64,000 nt of DNA. Origin: Bacteroidota bacterium. Its GTDB lineage: Bacteria; Bacteroidota; Bacteroidia; AKYH767-A; 2013-40CM-41-45. The notes below the pieces were generated by a model that saw nothing but the letters and a program-made list of their open reading frames with translations, made no database searches and was not told the DNA's origin. Positions within the stretch are counted from its first letter, which is position 1, and each line of letters starts with the position of its first letter. The translations under genes were made by a program, and so were the position numbers. Positions 17,708 to 27,698 of the stretch are shown piece by piece. The stretch is taken from NCBI GenBank assembly GCA_026391945.1, contig JAPLDA010000011.1:1-64000 (forward strand). The letters run 5' to 3'.

Positions 17708-18469
17708 ATGAGCGAAACAATCAATGTGAAATTAAAAATCTGGCGGCAAAAAAATACCAGCGACAAAGGACGTTTTGAACTATATGACATGCCCGGTGTA
17801 AGCACACACATGTCGTTTTTGGAAATGATGGATGTGCTGAACGACCGCCTCGTAAGGGAAGGAAAAGATCCGGTTGCCTTTGATCATGATTGCCGCGAAG
17901 GAATTTGCGGGATGTGCAGCATGTACATCAACGGCCGCGCTCACGGCCTGCTGAAAGGCACCACCACCTGCCAGCTTCACATGCGTCATTTTGAAAATGG
18001 GGAAACGATTACCATTGAACCATGGAGGGCCGAAGCTTTCCCGGTGATTAAAGACCTCGCCGTCGACCGTACCGCTTTTGAAAAAATCATGCAGGCCGGT
18101 GGTTATGTTTCCATGAATACGGGAAACGCCGTCGACGGAAATGCTTTGCCGATTGAAAAAGTAAAAGCCGATGAAGCCATGGATGCCGCTTCCTGCATCG
18201 GTTGCGGAGCATGTGTGGCTTCCTGCAAAAATGCTTCCGCCATGTTGTTCATGTCGGCGAAAGTTTCCCAGCTCGCCTTGCTGCCGCAGGGAGAACCTGA
18301 ACGGTATGTGCGTGTGTTGAAAATGATGGAGGCTCATGACGAAGCAGGATTCGGAAGCTGCACCAACACCGGTGCCTGTGAATCGGAATGTCCGAAAGAA
18401 ATTTCAATCGCCCACATTGCACGTTTCAACCGCGATTACCTGACGGCAAGTGTGGTGAGTGAAAAATAA
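17708..18469 (+). CDS. sdhB: Succinate dehydrogenase/fumarate reductase iron-sulfur subunit
   Basis: [43 protein letters not shown]. Confidence 0.96.
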   Translation: MSETINVKLKIWRQKNTSDKGRFELYDMPGVSTHMSFLEMMDVLNDRLVREGKDPVAFDHDCREGICGMCSMYINGRAHGLLKGTTTCQLHMRHFENGETITIEPWRAEAFPVIKDLAVDRTAFEKIMQAGGYVSMNTGNAVDGNALPIEKVKADEAMDAASCIGCGACVASCKNASAMLFMSAKVSQLALLPQGEPERYVRVLKMMEAHDEAGFGSCTNTGACESECPKEISIAHIARFNRDYLTASVVSEK

Positions 18470-18633
18470 CAGCACTTCATCGGGAATTTTATCGTTTGAT
18501 TTTTCAGGTAACAGGAATTCTGTTTCCACATGATCTGTTTCCATTGCTTCCTGTGTTGTATCTCCATCAGAAGTTTTTTGGGGAACTCAAAGAAAAAATC
18601 CCAAACAGTGCCCCTGCCACTTCCTTACTCTTT

Positions 18634-18664
18634 TTGTGTATCAATTCAGAATCATGTAAGTTTG
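18634..18664 (+). promoter_or_regulatory. Bacteroidota sigma-A-type promoter for rnc: TTG-N20-TAAGTTTG
   Basis: ttg 18634-18636 and taagtttg 18657-18664, 34 nt upstream of the rnc ATG. Confidence 0.55.
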
Positions 18665-18697
18665 TGACTGTCGAAGAAAAACCAGGCAACACTACTT

Positions 18698-19414
18698 TTG
18701 TTTTCCATATTCAGAACATACTTTTCAAAGGATAAAAAACTTTTTCACGCGCTGAAAAATCTTCTCGGTTTTTATCCGAACAACCTTGCCGTTTATAAAC
18801 TGGCATTCAGTCACCGGAGCAGTGCAGAAGAACATCCGAGCGGACTCAAGATGAGCAACGAACGCCTTGAATACCTCGGCGATGCTATTCTCGGAGCCGT
18901 GGTAGCAGAAATGTTGTTCAGGAAATTTCCATTCAAAGAAGAAGGGTTTCTTACGGAGATGCGCTCGAAAATTGTAAACCGTGAAAACCTCAACAAGCTT
19001 GCATTGAAACTGGGAATCGATCATTACATGAACGGATCCATTGACCCGGCGGCGAAAAGCCGTTCGGTGTATGGCGATGCATTTGAAGCGCTGATTGGCG
19101 CCGTTTACATCGACAAAGGTTACAGCGTCACCCGTTCGCTGATCCTTCACCGGTTCATCAAACACCACATTGATGTGGAAGAACTCGAATTGCTGGAACA
19201 TAACTTCAAAAGCAAGCTCATCAACTGGGGACAACGCGAACGTAAGAATGTAGAATTCGAATTGCTGGAAGAGGTGGAAAACGGTGGAAAGCGTTTGCTG
19301 CGTGTCAGGGTTTTGGTGAACGGTGAAGAACTGGCAAGAGGTGAAGACTATTCGAAAAAAAGAGCCGAGCAAATTGCCGCTCAGAAAGTCTGCGAGTCAA
19401 TAGGTATCAGTTAA
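18698..19414 (+). CDS. rnc: Ribonuclease III
   Basis: NERLEYLGDAILGAVVAEMLF signature; C-terminal dsRBD. Confidence 0.95.
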   Translation: MFSIFRTYFSKDKKLFHALKNLLGFYPNNLAVYKLAFSHRSSAEEHPSGLKMSNERLEYLGDAILGAVVAEMLFRKFPFKEEGFLTEMRSKIVNRENLNKLALKLGIDHYMNGSIDPAAKSRSVYGDAFEALIGAVYIDKGYSVTRSLILHRFIKHHIDVEELELLEHNFKSKLINWGQRERKNVEFELLEEVENGGKRLLRVRVLVNGEELARGEDYSKKRAEQIAAQKVCESIGIS

Positions 19415-19477
19415 GCATCGGTTTCTGATCGAGAAGCAAGTAACAAAAAAGGGAACTTACTTTTTTATTATTTTTTT

Positions 19478-19553
19478 CACCACGGAGATTCTGAGTACAC
19501 AGAGGTTCACGGAGACATCTCTGTGGCTTTTTCGTGTCCTCCGTGCCGTGGTG
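19478..19553. repeat. Imperfect palindromic intergenic element (caccacgg...ccgtggtg)
   Basis: caccacgg/ccgtggtg outer arms, nested cacagag/ctctgtg; acggag-type repeats within the arms. Confidence 0.75.
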
Positions 19554-19652
19554 AACTAATTTGTGAGCAAATGGAATAAGAGGAAAGAAGCCTGGTATTT
19601 TTTGTTATGAAAAATCACGTTTCTCATCTTCATTCCTTAATACTTTTTTCTC

Positions 19653-19660
19653 TACTTTTG
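19653..19660 (+). promoter_or_regulatory. -7 element TACTTTTG upstream of acyl-CoA dehydrogenase
   Basis: TAnnTTTG match; no convincing TTG at -33. Confidence 0.35.
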
Positions 19661-19751
19661 TCCGCCTGAAGAGCAGTTATCAGAACGGATTTAGCATTTA
19701 AAATTTGATTTCTGAAATCATCAGAATATCTAAAAAATAAAATTATTCCTT

Positions 19752-20930
19752 ATGGCTCAAGACAGATTTCAATCGCACGATTATTATTTGATGGATGAAT
19801 TGCTCACGGAAGAACATAAACTCATTCGTTCCAGTGTGCGCGACTGGGTGAAAAAAGAAGTGTCGCCGGTTGTGGAAGAAGCCTGTCAGAAAGCGACATT
19901 CCCGAAACAATGGATCAAAGGATTGGCGGAGATCGGCGGCTTCGGTCCGTACATACCGGAAGAATACGGCGGCGGCGGGCTCGACCAGGTTTCTTATGGC
20001 CTCATCATGCAGGAGCTGGAGCGCGGCGATTCCGGTTTGCGTTCCACCGCTTCGGTTCAGAGTTCACTCGTGATGTATCCTATTTACACGTATGGAAGTG
20101 AAGAGCAGCGAAAAAAATATCTTCCCAAACTGGCCAGCGGCGAATGGATGGGATGTTTCGGGCTCACCGAACCGGATCATGGAAGCAATCCCGGCGGCAT
20201 GCTCAGCAACATCAAAGACAAAGGCGATCATTTTTTACTGAACGGTTCGAAGATGTGGATCAGCAATGCACCGTTTGCTGATGTAGCCGTGGTATGGGCG
20301 AAGGATGAACAGGGAATCATCCGCGGGATGGTTCTGGAACGCGGCATGAAAGGGTTCACCACTCCGGAAACCCACGGCAAATGGTCGCTGCGCGCCAGCG
20401 CTACCGGCGAACTGGTTTTTGATAACGTGAAAGTCCCGAAAGAAAATATTTTCCCGAATGTAAAAGGACTGAAAGGTCCTTTGGGCTGCCTGAATTCGGC
20501 GCGGTACGGAATTGCCTGGGGCGCCATCGGCGCTGCACTGGATTGCTATGATTCGGCTCTGCGCTATGCGAAGGAGCGCGTTCAGTTCGGGAAACCGATA
20601 GCGTCGTTCCAGCTTACTCAGAAAAAACTCGCCGAGATGATTACGGAAATCACCAAGGCACAACTGCTCACCTGGCGTTTGGGAGTTTTGAAAAATGAAA
20701 ACCGTGCAACACCGGCACAGATCAGCATGGCCAAGCGAAACAATGTGAACATGGCGTTGCAGGTTGCCCGCGAAGCGCGACAGATACACGGCGGCATGGG
20801 CATCACGGGCGAGTACCCGATCATGCGCCACATGATGAACCTCGAAAGCGTAATCACCTACGAAGGCACGCACGACATTCATTTGCTCATAACAGGAATG
20901 GATGTAACGGGGATCAATGCGTTTGAATAA
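19752..20930 (+). CDS. Acyl-CoA dehydrogenase (glutaryl-CoA dehydrogenase-like)
   Basis: GCFGLTEPDHGSNPGGM; QIHGGMGITGEYPIMRHMMNLESVITYEGTHDIH. Confidence 0.92.
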   Translation: MAQDRFQSHDYYLMDELLTEEHKLIRSSVRDWVKKEVSPVVEEACQKATFPKQWIKGLAEIGGFGPYIPEEYGGGGLDQVSYGLIMQELERGDSGLRSTASVQSSLVMYPIYTYGSEEQRKKYLPKLASGEWMGCFGLTEPDHGSNPGGMLSNIKDKGDHFLLNGSKMWISNAPFADVAVVWAKDEQGIIRGMVLERGMKGFTTPETHGKWSLRASATGELVFDNVKVPKENIFPNVKGLKGPLGCLNSARYGIAWGAIGAALDCYDSALRYAKERVQFGKPIASFQLTQKKLAEMITEITKAQLLTWRLGVLKNENRATPAQISMAKRNNVNMALQVAREARQIHGGMGITGEYPIMRHMMNLESVITYEGTHDIHLLITGMDVTGINAFE

Positions 20931-21062
20931 ACCGAAGGCGGAGGCTGGAAATTGGAAGACGGAAGTTGGGCGGTTGACATAATCACTAAGCATTGGTTCA
21001 TGATTCTTACATCCTGTTATTTTTTTTTGTATTTTTCTGCTCCTAATCTAAAACCTATCACC

Positions 21063-21869
21063 ATGAAATTAAAATCTACCATTCTTACCCGGAGCATGTT
21101 CCTGTTATTCAGCATTAGCCTGGTAACGGTTTCGAATGCCCGCCCGCTTGTGTATTGCGTTCCTACGTTTTTGAACGGATGTACGCAATGGAATAATCAC
21201 ACCATCACCCTGAACACCATCAACTGGACAATCGGTGCAACAGCCTGCACCGTTTCAGATTATACCAGTCAGTCCACCACGCTCACGGCCGGAACATCTT
21301 ACCCGATGACCGTGATCAACGGCGCCTGGTGCGGTTGTTCTGTCTGGATCGATTTTAACCAGAACCAGGTGTTTGATACGATAGAAAATCTTTATCATTC
21401 GTACCAGGGCAACTCGCCAACCTTCACGTATAATTTCAACATTGCCATTCCTGCTACTGCACCCAACGGAACTTACCGGATGCGTGTAATCGGGCCATGG
21501 GGATCTGACGGATATACAGTCGGTAGTGGTAATGGATGGGGCGGCTGTGGTTCTTACCAGTATGGAAACTTTGAGGACTTTACCGTTACCATTGTTGGTT
21601 CCGTTGGTATTCCAAACATTGCCGGCAACAACTTACCTGTGATGTCTGCTAGTCCGAATCCTGCAACTACGGAAATCACCGTCACGATGAATGACATAAA
21701 AGGAAAGGAAGCGAAACTGCAGCTCATGGATATTACCGGGAAACTCATACGCACCATAGATGTTCGAAGTGAAAAGGAAGTGCTCGATATCGCCGATCTT
21801 TCAAAAGGAATTTACATTCTCCATTATGCCGACGGTGATCGCGGCCAGGACATCAGGCTGGTGAAATAA
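21063..21869 (+). CDS. GEVED-like domain secreted protein with T9SS type A sorting domain
   Basis: WIDFNQNQVFDTIENLY...GTYRMRVIG...YGNFEDFTVTIV; C-terminal SASPNPATTEITVTM...GIYILHYADGDRGQDIRLVK. Confidence 0.85.
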   Translation: MKLKSTILTRSMFLLFSISLVTVSNARPLVYCVPTFLNGCTQWNNHTITLNTINWTIGATACTVSDYTSQSTTLTAGTSYPMTVINGAWCGCSVWIDFNQNQVFDTIENLYHSYQGNSPTFTYNFNIAIPATAPNGTYRMRVIGPWGSDGYTVGSGNGWGGCGSYQYGNFEDFTVTIVGSVGIPNIAGNNLPVMSASPNPATTEITVTMNDIKGKEAKLQLMDITGKLIRTIDVRSEKEVLDIADLSKGIYILHYADGDRGQDIRLVK

Positions 21870-21925
21870 AATACCAACGCCAGCAAAACGCTTTCCTGTT
21901 TTCGAAAGCAAATTTCTACTCATAA

Positions 21926-21957
21926 AAAGGACTCCTCTGAAACGGAGTCTTTTTTTG
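21926..21957 (+). terminator. Rho-independent terminator
   Basis: gactcc-tctgaaac-ggagtc followed by ttttttt. Confidence 0.85.
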
Positions 21958-22176
21958 TGGGTTCATTCCAGCCTTTTTTATTTCTCTATGTTCCATGGTA
22001 AAATTTTTTAAACATAGCATCGAGGACATGGAGGTTTGCCAGGAAACAGTGTGTTTACTCTGTCAATAGATTTGAGTCACCCAGGTTTAGGATAACACGT
22101 GAGCATGGAAGGTTGCAGAGGACTTTTTATACCAGGATTTCGGAAGCGAAGAAAAAAATACCGGGAAGAATTCCTG

Positions 22177-22386
22177 TCATGCCTTTTTCAAAAAACAGGT
22201 TTTGAGTACCAGCGTTACCTTATCTACGCGGCCTTCTATTTCGTCAGGGTTGGATGTGAGGCGGATGTTTTTTACCACCTGTCCTCTTTTCAGATCCGTA
22301 GGACTGCCTTTTACTTTTAAACTTTTAATGAGGGTTACGTTATCGCCTTCTGCAAGCAGGTTGCCATTGCTGTCTCTTACGTCCAT
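22177..22386 (-). CDS. PhnA-domain (YjdM-like) protein, short form
   Basis: MDVRDSNGNLLAEGDNVTLIKSLKVKGSPTDLKRGQVVKNIRLTSNPDEIEG. Confidence 0.85.
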   Translation of the reverse strand: MDVRDSNGNLLAEGDNVTLIKSLKVKGSPTDLKRGQVVKNIRLTSNPDEIEGRVDKVTLVLKTCFLKKA

Positions 22387-22461
22387 GATTTTTATTGAAT
22401 AAATAAATTAGAGCACGCAATATCCGACTTTATTTAAAAGTATAAACAAATTATTCCAACA

Positions 22462-23049
22462 CTATTTCTCAAAGTGAAGATTGGAGGGTTCCTTGTTCGG
22501 CATCAGGTTTTCTTTTCCTCTGCCCGTTGTTGGAACAGTGGTCTCCACCACATCGAAGTTCAGGTCGCTGAACCAGATCTGACCTGTGCCGACGAGCAAT
22601 GCTCCGTATGCCATGTTGGAAGCGTTGAGCGGAACATCGAGGACAATTTCATATTTTTTCCAGTCGGTGGTTCCTTTCACAGGCCTGTCGAGCATGTTGT
22701 CGAACGACAATGGTATTTTTGAATGGGCTTCATCAATTCTCAGCCAGAGCCCGGCTTTGTCGTCCACATTTTTTGATTTTACGTAACCGCTCATGCGGAT
22801 TCTTCTCCCGATGTATTTGTCGGGCAGGCATTCCTGCATGAGCGTGCCGAAGCCATGAATTTTTTTGGTGTTGGATTGAATGGTGGCGGCGTTGCTGCCG
22901 TTTTGCCCGGCGCCTTTATCAATACCCATGTCGTAACTTTTCGGATCGCTTCCGGCTTTGAACCAACCTTTCGGTAAATCGAAAGAAAAAAATGTTGCGG
23001 CGATGGCGATGAACAATAAGCTTGTCAGGATTCTTTTTGTGGAGGTCAT
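22462..23049 (-). CDS. Hypothetical secreted protein
   Basis: Signal peptide; IRMSGYVKSKNVDDKAGLWLRIDE. Confidence 0.65.
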   Translation of the reverse strand: MTSTKRILTSLLFIAIAATFFSFDLPKGWFKAGSDPKSYDMGIDKGAGQNGSNAATIQSNTKKIHGFGTLMQECLPDKYIGRRIRMSGYVKSKNVDDKAGLWLRIDEAHSKIPLSFDNMLDRPVKGTTDWKKYEIVLDVPLNASNMAYGALLVGTGQIWFSDLNFDVVETTVPTTGRGKENLMPNKEPSNLHFEK

Positions 23050-23225
23050 GGGCGGGGAGGTGTTTGTTTTTCATGTCTCGAAACATGAAAGATTTCTTAA
23101 TGCACCAAGTTACAAGATTTAAAATTATCCTTTTTTAAACAACGAAACTCTCAGAGCTAACCTACAAAATTTTTTTCTCATCCCCCATGAAGCGATGAAA
23201 ACAAAATAACAGCTATCGTTTGGTT

Positions 23226-25043
23226 TTATTTTACAGGTACAACTTCAGGCAAGGCGAGATTCTGCAGCCAGCTTTCGGCATTGCTGAGATCCTCTTTCAT
23301 CACAGCAAGGTATCGTTCGCTTTCCTGGTGAATGGAAGTGAGGAGTCGTTTATAATAGTCAACGCCTTCAAGCAAATTGGTTTTGAATGTCTGCAGGTAC
23401 TTCGCCTGGCGCGCATTGATTTCACCGATGCTTTTTGAAATTTCATTTTTCAGGTAGTCCGTGTAAAGATTCAGTTCGTTGACGAACATGTTCGGGCGAC
23501 GTAACGAATTGAGCAGGTTGCAGCGGCCGTAGATGTGATCTGCCATCTGTTGCAACGTGAAGATTCCTGAAAAGTACGCCAGGTTGGGCCCCGGGCAAAT
23601 GGTAACGGCTTTGAGATGATGATGAAGAGGCATGTGGTTTTTCAGCAATATCGATGCATCCAGCCCTTCACACAAACAATCTTTTTCGACAATGGTTTTT
23701 AATTCCGCTTCAAAGATTTGTTCCGGAAGATTCTTCTCTTCGAGCTGTTTGATTTTCAGTTGTTGGTATTCACGCGAAGCGGTGCAGATCGGCAGCGCAG
23801 TAAATTCGGTATTGGTGGAGAGAAACTTTTTATAGCACGGACTGCCCGGCCTTCCTTTGTCGATGCGCAATTGCATTTGTTTCTGAGCAGAACTTTTCCT
23901 GAAATTATGAAACGGTATTCCCAACGGTGAGTTGTTGCTCAGGTAATAATCTTCTTTTTCTGCCGTTGCCAGTTGGTGCAATGTTTCATCATCCACGTTG
24001 GTCACTTCAGGCACCAGTAAAAAAGGACTTCCCCAGCCGGTGCCGTCCACATCGTAATAGCCGAGCAGGAAATTATTTTCATTGGAAGTGCCGATTCCGC
24101 CCTGGACGGTAATTTTCATTCCGGGCTGCTGAGGAAAAGCATCGTATTTTTTTTCAGTCAAGGCACGGCTGCACATTTCAAAAAGTTCAGCGGCAATCTC
24201 CTGTTTCTTTACTTTGAATTCTTCGAGGATGGGGCCGAGCAGGATTCCATCGGTCGCAAAAGCATGTCCGCCGCAGTTCAACCCGGATTCGATCCTGAAC
24301 TCTGAAACCCACAACCCTTTTTTTGCCATGAGTTTTCCCTGCGTGAGTGCAGAACGGTAGTCACTTACTTTCAGTATGATTTTCTTTTTCAGGTTTCCGT
24401 TTGCATCCGGGAAAAAGTCGCGGAAGTTTTCGATGTAAGCATACAAACGCGGGTTATAGCCGGCAGAAAATACGACGGAAGAATCCAGTTCGCTGTTGGC
24501 AAAACCCCTGAACGCCGACAGTGCGTCGGAATATTCCAAAGGCAACGGCTCGCCGCTCTTCGTATAAGCCGGCTTGTCGATTTTCGACATGATGTTCACG
24601 TCGATGGAACCTGCAATGATTTTAGAGCGGAGTTCCTGTTGCAATGATTCCTTCTTTTTCCCTTCTTCTGAATGTTGCATCTCCCGGTAAGTTTTCTTTA
24701 CAGGAGAATTGTCGGGAAGAAGTTCAAAATATTTCGTAAGATCGTTTCCTTCTTCAAAAGGAAGTGTGCGGAGTAGGTTCACCTGTTGCTTCACCAAACG
24801 GTTTAGGAGATCGAGGTAAGCGGTGATGCGTTTGGCGCGGAAATCAAAAACATCCGTGGTGATGGCATCATACTGCTCTCCTGATTGCAGGCAATGATAT
24901 TTCCGCATCTCCTCAACCAATTCATCTTCGATGATGGAAACGACGGATGAAATTCCGAACCTGGCAATTTTTAAAGGAGTATCAATCGTATAGCACAATC
25001 CCATCACGGGAATGTGAAACGTATGTTGTTCGGCTCGGCTCAT
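23226..25043 (-). CDS. Conserved hypothetical protein, 605 aa
   Basis: Long ORF; glycine-rich motifs VQGGIGTSNENNFLLGYYDVDGTGWGSPF. Confidence 0.75.
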   Translation of the reverse strand: MSRAEQHTFHIPVMGLCYTIDTPLKIARFGISSVVSIIEDELVEEMRKYHCLQSGEQYDAITTDVFDFRAKRITAYLDLLNRLVKQQVNLLRTLPFEEGNDLTKYFELLPDNSPVKKTYREMQHSEEGKKKESLQQELRSKIIAGSIDVNIMSKIDKPAYTKSGEPLPLEYSDALSAFRGFANSELDSSVVFSAGYNPRLYAYIENFRDFFPDANGNLKKKIILKVSDYRSALTQGKLMAKKGLWVSEFRIESGLNCGGHAFATDGILLGPILEEFKVKKQEIAAELFEMCSRALTEKKYDAFPQQPGMKITVQGGIGTSNENNFLLGYYDVDGTGWGSPFLLVPEVTNVDDETLHQLATAEKEDYYLSNNSPLGIPFHNFRKSSAQKQMQLRIDKGRPGSPCYKKFLSTNTEFTALPICTASREYQQLKIKQLEEKNLPEQIFEAELKTIVEKDCLCEGLDASILLKNHMPLHHHLKAVTICPGPNLAYFSGIFTLQQMADHIYGRCNLLNSLRRPNMFVNELNLYTDYLKNEISKSIGEINARQAKYLQTFKTNLLEGVDYYKRLLTSIHQESERYLAVMKEDLSNAESWLQNLALPEVVPVK

Positions 25044-25549
25044 GTACGAATATTCATTGACAACATGAGAGTGTTCCGTTCGGCTGAATCAATCCCACGC
25101 ATCTGACTTTAAAGAAGGCATTTTTTCTTTGGATGGGTCATGACTTTGATCATGTTTTAGCATAGGCGCTGTTTCAATTGCCTTTCCATATTTGGCCGTG
25201 TACAAAACGTGTTTGTAAAATTGGAAATGATTGATCATGTACCATCCGGAACTTCAATGAACAATGGAATAAAATTTCCGGTGTTTCCGATTCCATCAAT
25301 AGACAATCGATATTTTTAAAATCGTTTTTATAAACTGGCTATTCCTCTTTTCCTTTGTGAATAGTATTGGTTGGATAATAAACGAAACATGAGTGTGTAA
25401 GTGCTCCCTTGTTATTCGAAAGGGACTCGCAGTAAAATGCCCGATGCCGAATCATACTGCTAAAGATACCGGTGTATAAGTAATAAGGCAAGGGTTACAC
25501 TTTCAAGTCTGATGATGAGCCTCCATTTTTTAAGCTCTCTTTTTAAATG

Positions 25550-25566
25550 AATATTCAATGAATATT
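25550..25566. promoter_or_regulatory. Perfect inverted repeat aatattca-a-tgaatatt upstream of the cytochrome module
   Basis: 8-bp arms, 1-nt spacer, about 125 nt upstream of 25692. Confidence 0.35.
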
Positions 25567-25691
25567 TAATTGAATAGACAAAAAATACGTTTTAATACTT
25601 TAATTTAGACAAAAGTTATTTTCGTTTCCGGATGAATTCGTTTTTGCAGTGAGTTGTTTCGTTAATTACAAACCAGTAATTTCTTTAAGCC

Positions 25692-26135
25692 ATGAGTAGA
25701 ATAAATCAATCCATATTGATTATTTTTTTGATGAGTTATTCTTTGCTTACTTTTTCCCAGAACAAACAATTGGAAGAACACCGGCGCAAATGGGATACCC
25801 CGGCATGGACAGATACGATCAGGAATCCATATGTTAACATAACTGCAGCTACTGACAGTGGGAAAATATTGTATGGACAAATCTGCAGCGTATGTCATGG
25901 TATGTCCGGTAAAGGCGATGGCGTGGCTGCGGCAGGATTAAGTGTCAGGCCGGCCAACCATACTTCAGCGAATGTACAATTGCAAACTGACGGTTCGTTG
26001 TTTCATGAATTATCAAACGGTCATGCGCCGATGCCAGCTTATAAAGATGCACTTACTCCAAAGCAACGTTGGTCACTGATCAATTACATACGGGTACTTG
26101 GAAAGAAAAACGCTCCAGTCAAATCTTCTCATTAA
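25692..26135 (+). CDS. c-type cytochrome (monoheme), paralog of 14224-14664
   Basis: YGQICSVCHGMSGKGDGVAAAGLSVRPANHT; CxxCH. Confidence 0.9.
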   Translation: MSRINQSILIIFLMSYSLLTFSQNKQLEEHRRKWDTPAWTDTIRNPYVNITAATDSGKILYGQICSVCHGMSGKGDGVAAAGLSVRPANHTSANVQLQTDGSLFHELSNGHAPMPAYKDALTPKQRWSLINYIRVLGKKNAPVKSSH

Positions 26136-26165
26136 TCATTAACATTTATGCAAAAACCAAACGCT

Positions 26166-27290
26166 ATGAAAAAATTAATCCTATTGCTATTTGTCGGTGC
26201 ATGGTGCGTTTCGCCCACGTATGCACAATCTGACGCAAAAGAAAGTCCGAGAGATTTCGGGTCTAATAAACTTCTTATCACAGGTCATGCAACCGTAACG
26301 GCTGTGATGGATTCGGGACAAAACAATATCAGTGAAGCCAATTTCTCAGCCATCTTCCTGTATCATTTGTCTGAAAAATTATTTTTAGAATCTGAACTTG
26401 AAATCGCAACAGGCGAAGGCAGCGCTGAACTCGGATTAGAGCATGCGAACCTGGTTTGGATGTTCAATAAAAACATTGCATTCCATGCCGGGCGTTTTGT
26501 ACCTCATTTCGGTTTATACAGGGGCCGGCTTGGCGAAGGTTTTATCAATCGCTTCCCTACCGACCCGGCAGGATTTGGTGATGGCGGCATTGGAACCATG
26601 GAAGCTGTTGGTTTTGGTTTCCAGGGTGGTTTTGCTTTAGGTGTTTCAAAAATGAATTACGATCTGTGGGTGTCTGATGGACCGCATCTTCTTACGGATA
26701 TAGCAAATGCCGGCCAATTTGACTACGAGGCATACAAGGATAATAACAAGAACAAAGCGGTTGGCGGGCGCATCGGTTTTCTCCCATTTACCAACTCCTG
26801 TCTTGAATTGGGTTTGTCTTTTGAAAATACAAAAAAGACGGGAGACCTGTATTCACCATTTGAGAATGTAGGCGTGAGAATGATGGCAGTGGATTTTAAT
26901 TTTTATCACCAGGTGAGTCCATTGATGAGCACGATTCGTCTGACAGGTGAATATAAAAAACAAGACGTTGATAAATTTGATTATCCTGTTCCTTATGATT
27001 CAACAGGAGCTATTTTCACATTTGATAATTCGTCTAACGCATATTATGTATCGGCTTCAATTCGCCCAAGTAGCTCTGAGAATGAGATCTTACGCAACTT
27101 CGAAATCGCGTATCGCTACTCAAAATTTACTACGCCCAAAGAGGCTCCATGGGGAACAGCCGAACCGGTTGTTCGCAATGTTGTAGCACTTAATTACTGG
27201 CTGAAATGGAATTGTGTGTTAAAGGTTGCATTTCAGAAGGAGACAAACGTTGCCGACGCAGTGTATGTTCAAATGTTCTACGGTTTCTAA
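26166..27290 (+). CDS. Outer-membrane beta-barrel (porin-like) protein
   Basis: Signal peptide; FFLESELEIATGEGSAELGLEHANLVWMF-type strands; terminal aromatic VYVQMFYGF. Confidence 0.75.
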   Translation: MKKLILLLFVGAWCVSPTYAQSDAKESPRDFGSNKLLITGHATVTAVMDSGQNNISEANFSAIFLYHLSEKLFLESELEIATGEGSAELGLEHANLVWMFNKNIAFHAGRFVPHFGLYRGRLGEGFINRFPTDPAGFGDGGIGTMEAVGFGFQGGFALGVSKMNYDLWVSDGPHLLTDIANAGQFDYEAYKDNNKNKAVGGRIGFLPFTNSCLELGLSFENTKKTGDLYSPFENVGVRMMAVDFNFYHQVSPLMSTIRLTGEYKKQDVDKFDYPVPYDSTGAIFTFDNSSNAYYVSASIRPSSSENEILRNFEIAYRYSKFTTPKEAPWGTAEPVVRNVVALNYWLKWNCVLKVAFQKETNVADAVYVQMFYGF

Positions 27291-27313
27291 TCATTTTAAA
27301 AAAGAGAAAAACA

Positions 27314-27574
27314 ATGAAAAAAATAATCATACTTTTTATATTCGTCATGTCAGGAAGTGCTATGTTATTCAGCAGCTGCGCTCCTACTAAAGAGATTGCT
27401 GACAAGAGCGGTGCCCAGTTATGGGGTGAGAATTGTAACCGTTGCCACAATGCTCCGTCTATGGATCAATATTCAAAAGAACAGTGGCCCATCATTGGCT
27501 CGCACATGAAACTGAAAGCAGGCCTCACCGATGATGAGGTAAACAAAATTGTTTCGTTTCTGAAAGGAAGTTAA
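27314..27574 (+). CDS. c-type cytochrome-like lipoprotein
   Basis: MKKIIILFIFVMSGSAMLFSSCAP lipobox; CNRCHN heme motif. Start trimmed from 27206. Confidence 0.8.
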   Translation: MKKIIILFIFVMSGSAMLFSSCAPTKEIADKSGAQLWGENCNRCHNAPSMDQYSKEQWPIIGSHMKLKAGLTDDEVNKIVSFLKGS

Positions 27575-27594
27575 TTCGGGCTTTGGTTTGTGTC

Positions 27595-27622
27595 AGAGGC
27601 GATCGGGTTGATCGCCTCTTTT
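27595..27622 (+). terminator. Rho-independent terminator
   Basis: agaggcgatc-gggtt-gatcgcctct followed by tttt. Confidence 0.85.
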
Positions 27623-27698
27623 GTTTGGCAGGAAATTCCTGGTGCGGATCTTTGCCCAGTGGTGAAAAATTTCATTTTCATTTGGATACATTTAGCGG

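Noticed and set aside
18725-19372. 215-aa antisense ORF inside rnc
   Set aside because: Shadow ORF; rnc motifs are unambiguous on the plus strand.
20235-20993. 252-aa antisense ORF inside acyl-CoA dehydrogenase
   Set aside because: Shadow ORF of a clear coding gene.
20931-21000. Possible 7-bp phased repeat (ggctgga aattgga agacgga agttggg)
   Set aside because: Only one arm present and short; may be a relic of the phased palindrome class but not supportable alone.
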